In this document: positions 53,201 through 60,567 of the stretch, one piece after another | Layout of the letters: each line of letters starts with the position of its first letter | How positions within the stretch are numbered: position 1 is the first letter of the stretch | NCBI RefSeq assembly: GCF_903645295.1 | Contig: NZ_CAHJXM010000003.1 | Span: 806,001 to 870,000 of the forward strand | From: Bacillus sp. Marseille-Q1617 | GTDB taxonomy: Bacteria; Bacillota; Bacilli; Bacillales; Bacillaceae_B | DNA: 64,000 nucleotides | Direction: 5' to 3' | Made by a program: the position numbers and the translations under genes | The notes under the pieces: model-generated | Told to the model about the DNA's origin: nothing | The model's database searches: none | Seen by the model: the letters and a program-made list of their open reading frames with translations, nothing else

Positions 53201-54581
53201 CGATTTTGCCCCTGAAGGCCATGGGATCACCACCACTACAGGGCATATCTATGACTTCAAGGATGAAGGCGACTTCCTGAACTTTGCCGTCGAAGTGCCT
53301 GAAGCCGGTTCATATGACTTGAAATGGAGATACAACAATGATTCAGCTTCAAAACGAGAGGCTCAACGTGCAGTCTTTGTCAACAAAGAGAAAGCGGGCG
53401 AGGTCGTATTTTCATCTTCGAATGGATGGGAAGATCTTGAGATGAAGAATATTCAGCTGGAAGAAGGCCGGAACATCATCAGGATGGAAGTCCAGGATAT
53501 AGATGATGACGGCGTCAAGCTGGATTATCTTCAAATAGGAAATCAACGGATACATGCAGAAACGGCAGACAGTCTATCCCCGATGCACATCTATAAGGAT
53601 ACACTGCTGAACTTTGGTCATACGGGCGATGAAGTGACCTTCGACGTCGATGTCGCTGAAAAAGGGGAAACAAGTTTCATCTTCACGTATGCCAACGCCG
53701 GAAGCGACACGGAGCGAACCATCTATGTCGACGGCGAGCCTGTCCTTGATGAGAACGGCAAGCCCTACAAAGTCGTCTTTAAAAGCACCGGCAATATCGA
53801 TTCATACAGCGAAGACGGATATGTCGTACTGCCTGAGCTGTCGGCAGGAAAGCATGAAATCACACTGAAGCAGGAAGAAGGACAACAAGGAACGATCCAC
53901 CTGCGCCGTATGACCATCGGATTATTCGACGAACCTTCCGTCCGCCTGATGGACGCAGGCCTCGCCGCAATGGGTGCGACGCATATCGAAATCGGCACTG
54001 CCGAAAAATTCGAGGAAGGGCCGAACATGCTGGCCCACGAATACTACCCGAACCGCAGCAAGAAAATGAGCGGATCACTCAAAGAATCAATGAAAGATTA
54101 CTACAAATTCTTCGCCGCCTATGAAAACATTCTGTACGACAGCACCCAGACAGATACCCAAATAAAAGTCGAGAAGGACGGAAAAGAAGTCAACGTGAGT
54201 GACAACGGGGAGCAAAACAGCATTTGGTCAATCGTCAGGAATAACAAGGACAATAAAGGTTTTGAGGACTATGAGGTCGTTCATCTTATCAATCTCTTAA
54301 ACAACGACTCTAATTGGAGAAACGCGGCTGCCAAGCCTGAAACTCAAAAAGAACTGACGGTCAGATACCCGATCGGGCAGTCAGCTGAAGAACTCCCGGA
54401 ACTGAAAGTCTATGCAGCAAGCCCTGACAAACGAGAAGGGATAATGGAGGAACTTAAGTACAGCTGGGATCAGGAAGAATTGGTCATCACTGTACCGAGC
54501 CTGGAGTATTGGGAGATCCTTGTGATTGATCGTGATGGGGTAGAGGGAGAAAAAACGTCGAAGATTAAGATTAAGAAGTAA
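50280..54581 (+). CDS. Secreted GH66 cycloisomaltooligosaccharide glucanotransferase-like enzyme with multiple CBM35 insertions
   Basis: 1433 residues from ATG 50280 (AGGAGGAAGG upstream). A Sec signal peptide (about 1-35, ending AAAK) is followed by an Ig-like domain (PISAFLVDKSRYNPGEKVKLSLLF) and the GH66 barrel (PRYGYATEFPQ, NGFQFYDWMWRHD). Nucleophile Asp341 in FDGMHLDQWGF and acid/base Glu413 in FDYSEIWQDKDHY. Between residues about 467 and 1215 the barrel is broken by six modules of about 115-140 residues that repeat the CBM35 openings (YEAEDAEL, YQAEKAKV, IEAEEAEL, YQVEEADF, IHAETADS). The barrel resumes at RLMDAGLAAMGATHIEIG with the C-terminal sandwich (ELPELKVYAASPDKREGIMEE). Known CITases have one CBM35 here; this insertion is far larger. 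Confidence 0.93.
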   Translation: MNINRKLKLPLAGLVAFNLALTPFTLPQDAAAKDNQKETVQKAQSKKNLPAEPISAFLVDKSRYNPGEKVKLSLLFNTEKEWKGDLRLEVYHLNEKVAEGSKKIHVKNGLKGIEVDWTPPSDDFKGYLVKASFKGSDQIVTAAIDVSSDWTQYPRYGYATEFPQETTAESEKKMKQLTQEYYLNGFQFYDWMWRHDVSVYSKTDSEGNPVLDEDGNFITEDIDKDTAYNDLLGRKLYPITVKQQIDAAQKYNAAAMAYQMNYAARENYEAFGVKKEWGLYKKNASFPDPSLSDQEGFYFDWVNPPTGLYLQDPGNTEWQEYINREFVRGVNEFGFDGMHLDQWGFHDNDYLYDYEGNKRHFSKDYDSLINSVKGSLTDNDKSKNFVTFNMVGGNDGYSDVPRPSTQTDFDYSEIWQDKDHYRDLLKVVEETRETNGGKAVVIAGYMNYKQATGEHYNVADVEGVPRSEHFISRIQKMPGWVGDFGMKDEDQIIWKVDAPESGTYTVDLKYGHDNGESPVGKIHVNDALVKDAIPFSEKTGWGNPVAETSLTADLQEGENEIKLSLNTNNLWLNVDSLVLKKEDYEKEYEAEDAELISSKVDKHGHVYNFETDGDFIEFTVDAAEAGTYPVSFQYGVESTAVSRHLYVNGELASDSIQLDPTGGWESFQSTEETAVKLKAGENKIKLKADGVNDTGAKIDYLSVGEDRYQAEKAKVGWEPSQEPLVKADDAGVTDFKQQGDFISFPMNAGESKETAISVRYQNPGEETKRSIFVNGKKAGIMTLPPTAESQWGTAEVSIYLYNGGNKISIQMEEETEETGIAIDKIESGSQVIEAEEAELGWLPVVSRTSEVSVDPGYTNNFGNKGQRVLFNVNNKEETDTLSFKYRTANNPHINIYVDGELIPSNNQYVDGKTVSETVFSSTPGGWDGAMVEKTINAKVPPGEHEVIFEMASNGEYINLDSMNAGGVEYQVEEADFAPEGHGITTTTGHIYDFKDEGDFLNFAVEVPEAGSYDLKWRYNNDSASKREAQRAVFVNKEKAGEVVFSSSNGWEDLEMKNIQLEEGRNIIRMEVQDIDDDGVKLDYLQIGNQRIHAETADSLSPMHIYKDTLLNFGHTGDEVTFDVDVAEKGETSFIFTYANAGSDTERTIYVDGEPVLDENGKPYKVVFKSTGNIDSYSEDGYVVLPELSAGKHEITLKQEEGQQGTIHLRRMTIGLFDEPSVRLMDAGLAAMGATHIEIGTAEKFEEGPNMLAHEYYPNRSKKMSGSLKESMKDYYKFFAAYENILYDSTQTDTQIKVEKDGKEVNVSDNGEQNSIWSIVRNNKDNKGFEDYEVVHLINLLNNDSNWRNAAAKPETQKELTVRYPIGQSAEELPELKVYAASPDKREGIMEELKYSWDQEELVITVPSLEYWEILVIDRDGVEGEKTSKIKIKK

Positions 54582-54605
54582 CAGCTTTGGTGGAATATTG
54601 TAAAA

Positions 54606-54643
54606 GAAAGCAGCAGCTTATTGGTGTAAGCTGCTGCTTTCTT
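54606..54643. terminator. Bidirectional terminator overlapping the small-gene 3' end
   Basis: GAAAGCAGCAGCTTA and TAAGCTGCTGCTTTC form a perfect stem with a 6-nt loop and T-runs on both strands. It ends the GH66 transcript and, on the other strand, the small gene at 54618-54818, whose stop codon is in the loop. Confidence 0.9.
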
Positions 54644-54818
54644 TCTTGGCTAACTTAATAACTTCTTTCACATCGGCACCTCTATAAATAGAAGTCTTTT
54701 TATCATGATCTGTAAAATAAACCTCCCCATAGTCATGTTTACGGTTAAATCCGACAATCATAAAATTGTATGTTTGCTTATCTTTTAATAGGATGAATTC
54801 TTGTTTTTTGATGTTAAT
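54618..54818 (-). CDS. 66-residue protein, paralogue of 61185-61391, with ATT or ATC start
   Basis: The minus strand encodes IKKQEFILLKDKQTYNFMIVGF...GADVKEVIKLAKKESSS, aligned along its whole length to the protein at 61185-61391 (FNFMIVGFN, KKAYGEIYVTENDKKTYVFRGSDIKQVIKLAKKES). No ATG, GTG or TTG lies between the upstream in-frame TAG and the conserved region; ATT 54818 and ATC 54812 are the only start-like codons, behind GGGGG. It follows the XRE regulator gene by 35 nt. Either a rare start is used or the start was lost. Function unknown. Confidence 0.6.
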   Translation of the reverse strand: MNIKKQEFILLKDKQTYNFMIVGFNRKHDYGEVYFTDHDKKTSIYRGADVKEVIKLAKKESSSLHQ

Positions 54819-54853
54819 ACCCCCAATTGACTACCAAGTCAATCTTCTTTACT

Positions 54854-55099
54854 TCATCTATTTTTTATCTTAGCGAATTCCTTGAAAATCAAATCCATAC
54901 TAATTCCTGTTTTAATATGTATGATGCACAGTGTTAGAGCACTAGGGATTCTTTGCCCGCGCTCGATCATCCCGTAGCCTTCTTCTGACAATTCAGTTGT
55001 CTCAGCAAACTCAGCCTGGGTCATTCCAAGTTCATATCTTCCCCGTTTCAAATGTTCACCCAGTAATTTCGCAAATTGTTGATTTTCTTCTTTTACCAA
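54854..55099 (-). CDS. XRE-family helix-turn-helix regulator
   Basis: 81 residues, nearly all a Cro/CI-type HTH_3 domain: LGEHLKRGRYELGMTQAEFAETTELSEEGYGMIERGQRIPSALTLCIIHIKTG. It lacks a sensing domain. The next gene on the strand is the 66-residue protein, so it may regulate that pair. TTGACTTGGTAGTCAA, an inverted repeat 54822-54841, lies between the two genes and is a candidate operator. Confidence 0.88.
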   Translation of the reverse strand: MVKEENQQFAKLLGEHLKRGRYELGMTQAEFAETTELSEEGYGMIERGQRIPSALTLCIIHIKTGISMDLIFKEFAKIKNR

Positions 55100-55339
55100 A
55101 GGTTTCTCCCCTTTTTACAATCATTATCAAATCGGGGAAAACCGAGCACCACAAACAGATAGTTGGATTATTACAAAATATGTAAAATATATAAAGTTTA
55201 TTTTTTGTCTCTGTCTTTATCAAAAGAATTACTACTGGCCGATCAACTATAAGGGAAGGATTGTCAGAAGTTTGCTTGAATAATTGGACAGAAAGTGGAA
55301 TGTTTGACTCTATTTAAATTCATGAACACCTATCAAAAT

Positions 55340-55712
55340 GTTAAAATATAGATAATCCAAACAATAGGAGGTCACCAACATGCCCACCTACAATAAGTTA
55401 GTCAGGGATAAAATCCCACAAATCATTGAAAGTAAAGGTAAGAAGTTTTCAATAAAGGTCCTTAACGATGAAGACTACATAAAGTATTTAAAAGAAAAAG
55501 CTTATGAGGAATTGGATGAGTGCTGTGCTGCCGAAACAGATGGTGAAGCAATGGAAGAGCTTGCTGATCTGTTAGAGGTTATCCGTGCTTTGGCAGTGCA
55601 ACATGGGTCTTCTATAGAAGAAGTGGAAGCAGGGCGGATAGATAAGGTTGAGAAACGTGGGGGGTTTCAGGAGAAGGTGTTTTTGATTGAGGTGGAGGAT
55701 TGATTCAATTAA
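55340..55712 (+). repeat. Left copy of a 360-bp direct repeat (intact MazG-like gene)
   Basis: The segment from AAAATATAGATAAT through the gene end GAGGATTGATTCAA is repeated at 59239-59605 with about 85% identity by eye, including leader, ribosome-binding site (AATAGGAGG) and gene. The copies bracket the 55847-59163 block in direct orientation. Confidence 0.85.
55380..55703 (+). CDS. MazG-like nucleotide pyrophosphohydrolase (phosphoribosyl-ATP pyrophosphatase-like)
   Basis: 107 residues: TYNKLVRDKIPQIIESKGKKFSIKVL, then KAYEELDECCAA...EAMEELADLLEVIRALA, the EExxE...EELADLLEV metal-binding helices of MazG/PRA-PH type all-alpha NTP pyrophosphohydrolases. Likely house-cleaning of aberrant nucleotides. 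AATAGGAGG precedes the ATG. A decayed duplicate lies at 59277. Confidence 0.85.
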   Translation: MPTYNKLVRDKIPQIIESKGKKFSIKVLNDEDYIKYLKEKAYEELDECCAAETDGEAMEELADLLEVIRALAVQHGSSIEEVEAGRIDKVEKRGGFQEKVFLIEVED

Positions 55713-55846
55713 ATTTGTAACCGATTTAAAATATAGGAAACAATGAGTTTTTTAAGAATGGGAGAATGGTTGCTGCGGGGAAAACGGAGTATAAGTATAA
55801 ATATTAATTTTAACTAATAGCACATCGGGAAGGAAGTTGGATTAAA

Positions 55847-56560
55847 TTGAAACTGATTTCATGGAATTGTCAAAGAGGATTCTTGAGGAAAGAGAAACAT
55901 GAAAAGATACTGAACCTTATGCCTGATATTGCTTTAATTCAAGAGTGCATCCATCCTGGTAGTCTTAAAGATACGCTTAAACATAATGATGTTATATGGG
56001 CAGGGAAAGAGGACGGAATAGGCATAGGTGTTTTCTCCTTTTCGGAAGATATTAGTCTTAAACTGTTAGTCGATGAAATGAAGTATGAATGGATTGTTCC
56101 TATTAAGGTGTCTGGGAAGGTTGACTTTGTGTTGATTGCTGTTTGGACAAAAAGACTTCCTGGAGTCTCATATGGGAAAGTACTTTATTCTGCTTTGAAA
56201 GAATATCGGCACTTCTTTCTTAACAATCAGGTAATGGTGGTAGGTGATTTTAACATTGATCAAAAACTGCCTGCCAGTTATTCAGGGATTCAGGGAAAAG
56301 AAGGATTCAATAGAATAATTGATTTATTAAGAGGCCATGAAATTGAAAGCTGTTACCATCATATATATAAAGAAAGCTTTGGCTCAGAGGGGAGAGGTAC
56401 GTATTACCATCACAAAAAGATTGATAAGCCGTTCCACATCGACTATTGCTTTGTATCAAAAGAGATCCTAAAGCATACACAAACATTCAAAATTGGTGAA
56501 AAGGAGGAATGGGGAGAGTTAAGTGATCATGTACCGCTTATTATTGAAGCAAGCATATGA
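55847..56560 (+). CDS. Endonuclease/exonuclease/phosphatase (EEP) family protein
   Basis: 237 residues with all EEP motifs: LISWNCQRGF (Asn), ALIQECIHP (Glu), YGKVLYSALKEY, VMVVGDFNIDQK (Asp/Asn) and the C-terminal SDHVPLII (Asp-His). Family members are Mg-dependent phosphodiesterases (ExoIII, DNase I, phosphatases). TTG 55847 is preceded by GGAAGG, 11 nt upstream. First gene of a three-gene block, overlapping the reading frame extension of the next. Confidence 0.85.
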   Translation: MKLISWNCQRGFLRKEKHEKILNLMPDIALIQECIHPGSLKDTLKHNDVIWAGKEDGIGIGVFSFSEDISLKLLVDEMKYEWIVPIKVSGKVDFVLIAVWTKRLPGVSYGKVLYSALKEYRHFFLNNQVMVVGDFNIDQKLPASYSGIQGKEGFNRIIDLLRGHEIESCYHHIYKESFGSEGRGTYYHHKKIDKPFHIDYCFVSKEILKHTQTFKIGEKEEWGELSDHVPLIIEASI

Positions 56561-56657
56561 GTTTATTTCCAAGTATGAAATATGGGCCTATAAGATATAT
56601 TCTTCAATGAAATTGATCATTAACCCGTGGAAGACAAACATTAGAGGGGTGCTTCTT

Positions 56658-57701
56658 TTGCCGGTAAATAATAATAAAACAATAGAAGAGTTGCTGGATT
56701 TGGAAGAGGAATTAAAGGATAAAATTCAAACTGAAGAAAATGCTTCTTATTATGAGTTGATTCAAGTCTATGAAACTATGTATAAAAAAATAGCGAGAGA
56801 CACCGACTCTGAATATCAACCAAGTTTAAATAACATTAAAGATAAACTCATATTTCACCTCATAAAGCATGGTACATATTTGAAGACAGTTTATCAAAAG
56901 GATGACCGTACAGCTGAAAGCTGTATGAAAAGGGCAATTTTCTACGAAAAGAACTTACCCATTGCTTATTATCGGTTAGGATTTCTGCATTATAAGAAAA
57001 GATCCTATACAGTGGCACTTCTACATTTCCAGGATGCCCTCCGTTATGAGGAAAGAGAAGGTGACGGAATGTACAAAATGAATGAGCAGCAGCTTTATAA
57101 TTGTCGTCTATACTTAGCAAACTGTGGACTATTTATTGCCCAGAAGGCATATGAGGAACTGAAAGTTCTTAACCTTAAAGCTGAAATGCAAAAGGTCCTG
57201 AATTACGTAGTATCTCCGTATTATGAGTTAATCAGGGATAATGAGCAGTATTTAGGTCAACACGAATACTGTATGGTTTCTAAGAATAATACAAAGTATT
57301 GCGGCAGAGAGGAATGTGAAGAAGCACAGGACATAAAAGGGAAGTTAATCCTTGATTTTACGGATAGGCGTATTTCCTTGATATACAATGGGCGGATGAC
57401 AACCCTGTCAGGAAATCATGCTGAGATTCTTAGACTCCTTCTTATAAAAAGCGAAGAGAACAAACCACTAACGAAAAATGTGTTTTATGATATTTTTTCG
57501 GTTTCTAACGCCAGTGGAGAAATTTCTTCAAACACATATATTCAAAATATCACTAGGATTAGACGTAAGCTTAGGGAGATTGGGATCCCTAAGGGAATGA
57601 TTGTTAATAAAGTTGGGAGCCCTGAAACAGGTTATTATTGCGAGCAAAGCATCCCATATATCATTATACATCGAACAGATGAAACCTTCATTTTGAACTG
57701 A
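56658..57701 (+). CDS. TPR-containing protein with C-terminal OmpR-type winged helix
   Basis: 347 residues from TTG 56658 (AGAGGGG 8 nt upstream; an in-frame start at 56523 lies inside the EEP gene). Residues 10-210 are helical with TPR-like units (LPIAYYRLGFLHYKKRSYTVALLHFQDALRYEE). The C-terminus (about 237-335) looks like an OmpR/PhoB winged helix: LILDFTDRRISLIYNGRMTTLSGNHAEILRLLL ... NTYIQNITRIRRKLREIG ... NKVGSPETGYYC. This order (TPR first, winged helix last) is the reverse of SARP-type regulators. Probably a transcription factor for the block. A small GATGACAG/CTGTCATC hairpin follows. Confidence 0.65.
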   Translation: MPVNNNKTIEELLDLEEELKDKIQTEENASYYELIQVYETMYKKIARDTDSEYQPSLNNIKDKLIFHLIKHGTYLKTVYQKDDRTAESCMKRAIFYEKNLPIAYYRLGFLHYKKRSYTVALLHFQDALRYEEREGDGMYKMNEQQLYNCRLYLANCGLFIAQKAYEELKVLNLKAEMQKVLNYVVSPYYELIRDNEQYLGQHEYCMVSKNNTKYCGREECEEAQDIKGKLILDFTDRRISLIYNGRMTTLSGNHAEILRLLLIKSEENKPLTKNVFYDIFSVSNASGEISSNTYIQNITRIRRKLREIGIPKGMIVNKVGSPETGYYCEQSIPYIIIHRTDETFILN

Positions 57702-57762
57702 TGACAGGTCTGTCATCGCCCTTTTGAGATAATTAATTTACAAACGAAGGGGAGATGATGAG

Positions 57763-59163
57763 ATGAAGAAAACGTGGAATCAGTTATTTGTCAGACAGGG
57801 ATGGTCATTGTATGAGGTGAAAGAAAATATCTTTGATTACAGCAGGGAAACTGAAGAAAATGTTGAGTTTCTTATCTTAAGTCTGGATGGTGCTGGTGTC
57901 AATTATGCCCTCAATAATGGAAGGGTGATACTGTTTGATGAAGCGGTCGCTGAAGAAAAGTGGCTGAAGGCTGTCGATTTTAAGGGGCGCGGACATGGAG
58001 AAGGGCTTTGGTTCCGCCCAGGTATTGAACAGCCGAAAGTTGCTGAACTAGATACGTATATCAGTGGGATTGTACGTCAATTGAATAGACTCGGCTTTCA
58101 TACAATGGGCTCCTGTGATGGGCATGAAAGAAGACCTGCCCATGTCATGATTACAAAGGAAAGCAACCTTATTGAGTTAGTGGGCTTGTTATTGGCACTA
58201 GGAATCAAAAAGATTTATTCAAGTGAACAGAAGAACAGTAACCATATAGCACTTCATTTAAAGCGTAACCATCTCCTTGATCTGGCAGAAAAGCTCAGCT
58301 TGATAGAAGCAGATTGGGTTAGTAAGGGAGAAACATTCATCAGAGAAAAGATGTTTCAGCATCAATTGGAGGAACTTCTGATGATTCCAGGTGCAAGCGG
58401 TAAGGAAGCCAAGGCCAGGGAATATGTAGTGGAGAAATTAAGGCCCCTCGTCGATCATCTCACCATCGATAGAACAGGCAATATCCTGGCTGAGAAGACA
58501 TATCAAACTGGACATGGACCTGTCATCCTATTGAATGCACATTTAGATACGGTAGATGAAATTGAGGAAGGCCGCGAAATTATTAAGAAGGGGAAAATCT
58601 GGTCCAGCAGTAAGGGGATTTTAGGAGCGGATGACCGTGCAGGTGTGGCCGTACTGCTCCATATTGCTGAATCCCTTCATCTATCTTCAACCTTCAATGG
58701 GAAGGTGAAATTTATCTTCACAGTGGAAGAGGAATGCGGACTGGTAGGAGCAAATGAGGTTGATGATTACTTTCTTTGGAATACCGATGCAGCCATTGTG
58801 GTTGATCGCCGTGGAACCGGAGATATCGTTACTTCTTGTGGTGGATATGTACCTTTCTGCGATCAACGCTATGGTGCTTTCTTTGAAGAAGTAGCAATAA
58901 GTGAGGGCTTTAACAATTGGAAGGCAACTTCAGGAGGCAGCAGCGATACATGGGTATGGGCAATGCATGGTATAGAAAGTGTGAATTTATCTGCAGGTTA
59001 CTTTAATGAACATACCGATGAGGAAAATTTGGATGTGGAGAGCTGTTACAGAACGGCTATGCTAATAGAGGGTGTCTTTAAGAGAAGCAGGGAAATGAAA
59101 GGTGTTTTAAGGGAGATAAATCGAATGAAAAGAATAAATGACTTTATAGCAGAAGCACTCTGA
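57763..59163 (+). CDS. M20/M25-type metallopeptidase with an N-terminal extra domain
   Basis: 466 residues. The C-terminal part (about 200-466) is a di-zinc aminopeptidase/deacylase: VILLNAHLDTVDE (His-x-Asp), ILGADDRAGVAVLLHIAE (bridging Asp), FTVEEECGLVGA (catalytic Glu pair), VVDRRGTGD (third Asp) and the late His near YFNEHTDEENLDVESC. The N-terminal 190 residues form a separate domain (FRPGIEQPKVAELDTYISGIVRQLNRLG, GSCDGHERRPAHVMITKE), unknown to me. GGGGAG precedes the ATG. It ends the block and is followed by a terminator. Confidence 0.75.
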   Translation: MKKTWNQLFVRQGWSLYEVKENIFDYSRETEENVEFLILSLDGAGVNYALNNGRVILFDEAVAEEKWLKAVDFKGRGHGEGLWFRPGIEQPKVAELDTYISGIVRQLNRLGFHTMGSCDGHERRPAHVMITKESNLIELVGLLLALGIKKIYSSEQKNSNHIALHLKRNHLLDLAEKLSLIEADWVSKGETFIREKMFQHQLEELLMIPGASGKEAKAREYVVEKLRPLVDHLTIDRTGNILAEKTYQTGHGPVILLNAHLDTVDEIEEGREIIKKGKIWSSSKGILGADDRAGVAVLLHIAESLHLSSTFNGKVKFIFTVEEECGLVGANEVDDYFLWNTDAAIVVDRRGTGDIVTSCGGYVPFCDQRYGAFFEEVAISEGFNNWKATSGGSSDTWVWAMHGIESVNLSAGYFNEHTDEENLDVESCYRTAMLIEGVFKRSREMKGVLREINRMKRINDFIAEAL

Positions 59164-59185
59164 ACTGTGCATACAATAGGGGAGA

Positions 59186-59212
59186 GGGCCACTTTCAAAG
59201 TGGCTTTTCTTG
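59186..59212 (+). terminator. Rho-independent terminator
   Basis: GCCACTTT pairs with AAAGTGGC in a tight hairpin followed by TTTTCTT. Confidence 0.8.
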
Positions 59213-59238
59213 CTTGTTAACCATCTCTAATACAATTT

Positions 59239-59605
59239 TTAAATATAGATAATACAATCAATAGGAGGCCACCAACATGTCGACCTAAAACAAGTTAGTC
59301 AGGGATAAAATCCTACAAATCATTCAAAGTAAAGGTAAGGAGTTTTCGACGAAGCTCCTGAACAATGAAGACTACATAAAGTATTTAAAAGTTAAAGCTT
59401 ATGAGGAACTGGACGAGTATTGTGCAGCTGAAACGGATGGAGAAGCAGTAGAAGAGCTTGCTGATCTGTTAGAGGTTATCCTGGCATTGGTTAAGCAGCA
59501 TGGATTTTCTATAGAAGAAGTGGAAGCTTTGCGAAAAGATAAGTCTGAGAAGCGTGGGGCATTTCAGGAGAAGGTGTTTTGATTGAGGTAGAGGATTGAT
59601 TCAAG
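59239..59605 (+). repeat. Right copy of the 360-bp direct repeat
   Basis: Matches 55340-55712 including the AATAGGAGG leader and most of the pyrophosphohydrolase gene, in the same orientation. The copies flank the 3.5-kb EEP/TPR/peptidase block, so recombination between them could delete or amplify it. Confidence 0.85.
59277..59600 (+). pseudogene. Decayed duplicate of the MazG-like pyrophosphohydrolase gene
   Basis: From ATG 59277 the duplicate has TAA at codon 4 (where the parent reads TAC) and, near the end, one T fewer in a T-run, which brings a stop forward in KVF. The middle is intact and close to the parent (YIKYLKVKAYEELDEYCAAETDGEAVEELADLLEVI). The leader AATAGGAGG is retained. No internal start restores a long frame. 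Confidence 0.9.
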
Positions 59606-59645
59606 TGAATGTTAATTAAAAAATCTTTATGCGTGGTGGAAAACA

Positions 59646-60512
59646 ATGAACAGCTTTGAATTAAAAGATAGAATCAACAACCTGTCCATATGGAAAAAAG
59701 GGGACCAGAGAGCCCCTCATAAACCGTTGCTGATTTTATTTGCATTGGGACAGCTTCAAGCGGACAAACCTAGATTCATAAGTTATGAAGTTACAAGGGA
59801 AAAGCTAACGGAGCTGCTGAGGGAATTCGGTCCGCTCAGGAAGTCCTATCACCCTGAAGAACCTTTTGTACGTTTGAGGAGAGACGGTATATGGCTTCTG
59901 CATAAAGAGGCGAATGCAAAGAGTCCTAGTAATCGTCAGTTACTTGCCGATGAAGTTGCAGGGGGATTCACCCCGGAAGTTTATCAACTTCTAAAAAATG
60001 AGCCCAGGCTCGTGCAGGAGATTGCCCATATTATATTGGATAGTCATTTTCCTGAAACAATCCACCAGGACATCCTGGATGCGGTTGGACTGGATTTTAC
60101 CATTTATACAAAAAAGAAAAGAGATCCAAAGTTCAGAGAGAAGATCTTAAGGGCTTACGGGTACAGTTGTGCGGTTTGTGGTTTCAATGTTAGACTCTCA
60201 CACACACTCGTTGGAGTTGAAGCAGCTCATATCAAGTGGCATCAAGCCGGCGGGCCGGATACAGAAGAAAACGGAATCGCTTTATGTTCGTTGCATCATA
60301 AATTATTTGACAGGGGAGTGTTCACTTTAACAAAGGAGCGAAAGATGGTTGTGTCACAGGATGCACATGGGACACATGGATTTGAAGAGTGGCTGATGCG
60401 GTTTAATGGGCAGTTGATTCGGGAGCCGATTCAGTCTTATTATTATCCGGATCATTTATTTTTAGATTGGCATGTTAGGGAAGTTTTTAAAGGACCGCAG
60501 TATGGAATATAG
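59646..60512 (+). CDS. SBD-HNH endonuclease, likely phosphorothioate-DNA specific
   Basis: 288 residues. The N-terminal sulfur-binding-domain-like part (APHKPLLILFALGQL, PFVRLRRDGIWLL) matches the proteins annotated as phosphorothioated-DNA-binding restriction endonucleases (ScoMcrA relatives). The C-terminal HNH domain has CAVCGF (Cys175, Cys178), VEAAHIKWHQAGG (His195), CSLHHKLFD (Cys214, His217-218) and NGIALCS. This is type IV-like restriction: cutting DNA that carries phosphorothioate links. No dnd/ssp modification genes are in the window, so self-protection is not needed. TGG-spaced start at 59646. Confidence 0.85.
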   Translation: MNSFELKDRINNLSIWKKGDQRAPHKPLLILFALGQLQADKPRFISYEVTREKLTELLREFGPLRKSYHPEEPFVRLRRDGIWLLHKEANAKSPSNRQLLADEVAGGFTPEVYQLLKNEPRLVQEIAHIILDSHFPETIHQDILDAVGLDFTIYTKKKRDPKFREKILRAYGYSCAVCGFNVRLSHTLVGVEAAHIKWHQAGGPDTEENGIALCSLHHKLFDRGVFTLTKERKMVVSQDAHGTHGFEEWLMRFNGQLIREPIQSYYYPDHLFLDWHVREVFKGPQYGI

Positions 60513-60567
60513 AAGGTGTAAGGCTAAAAGTAGTAGTAGCACCAATGATGTAAATGAAGGTTCCGAA

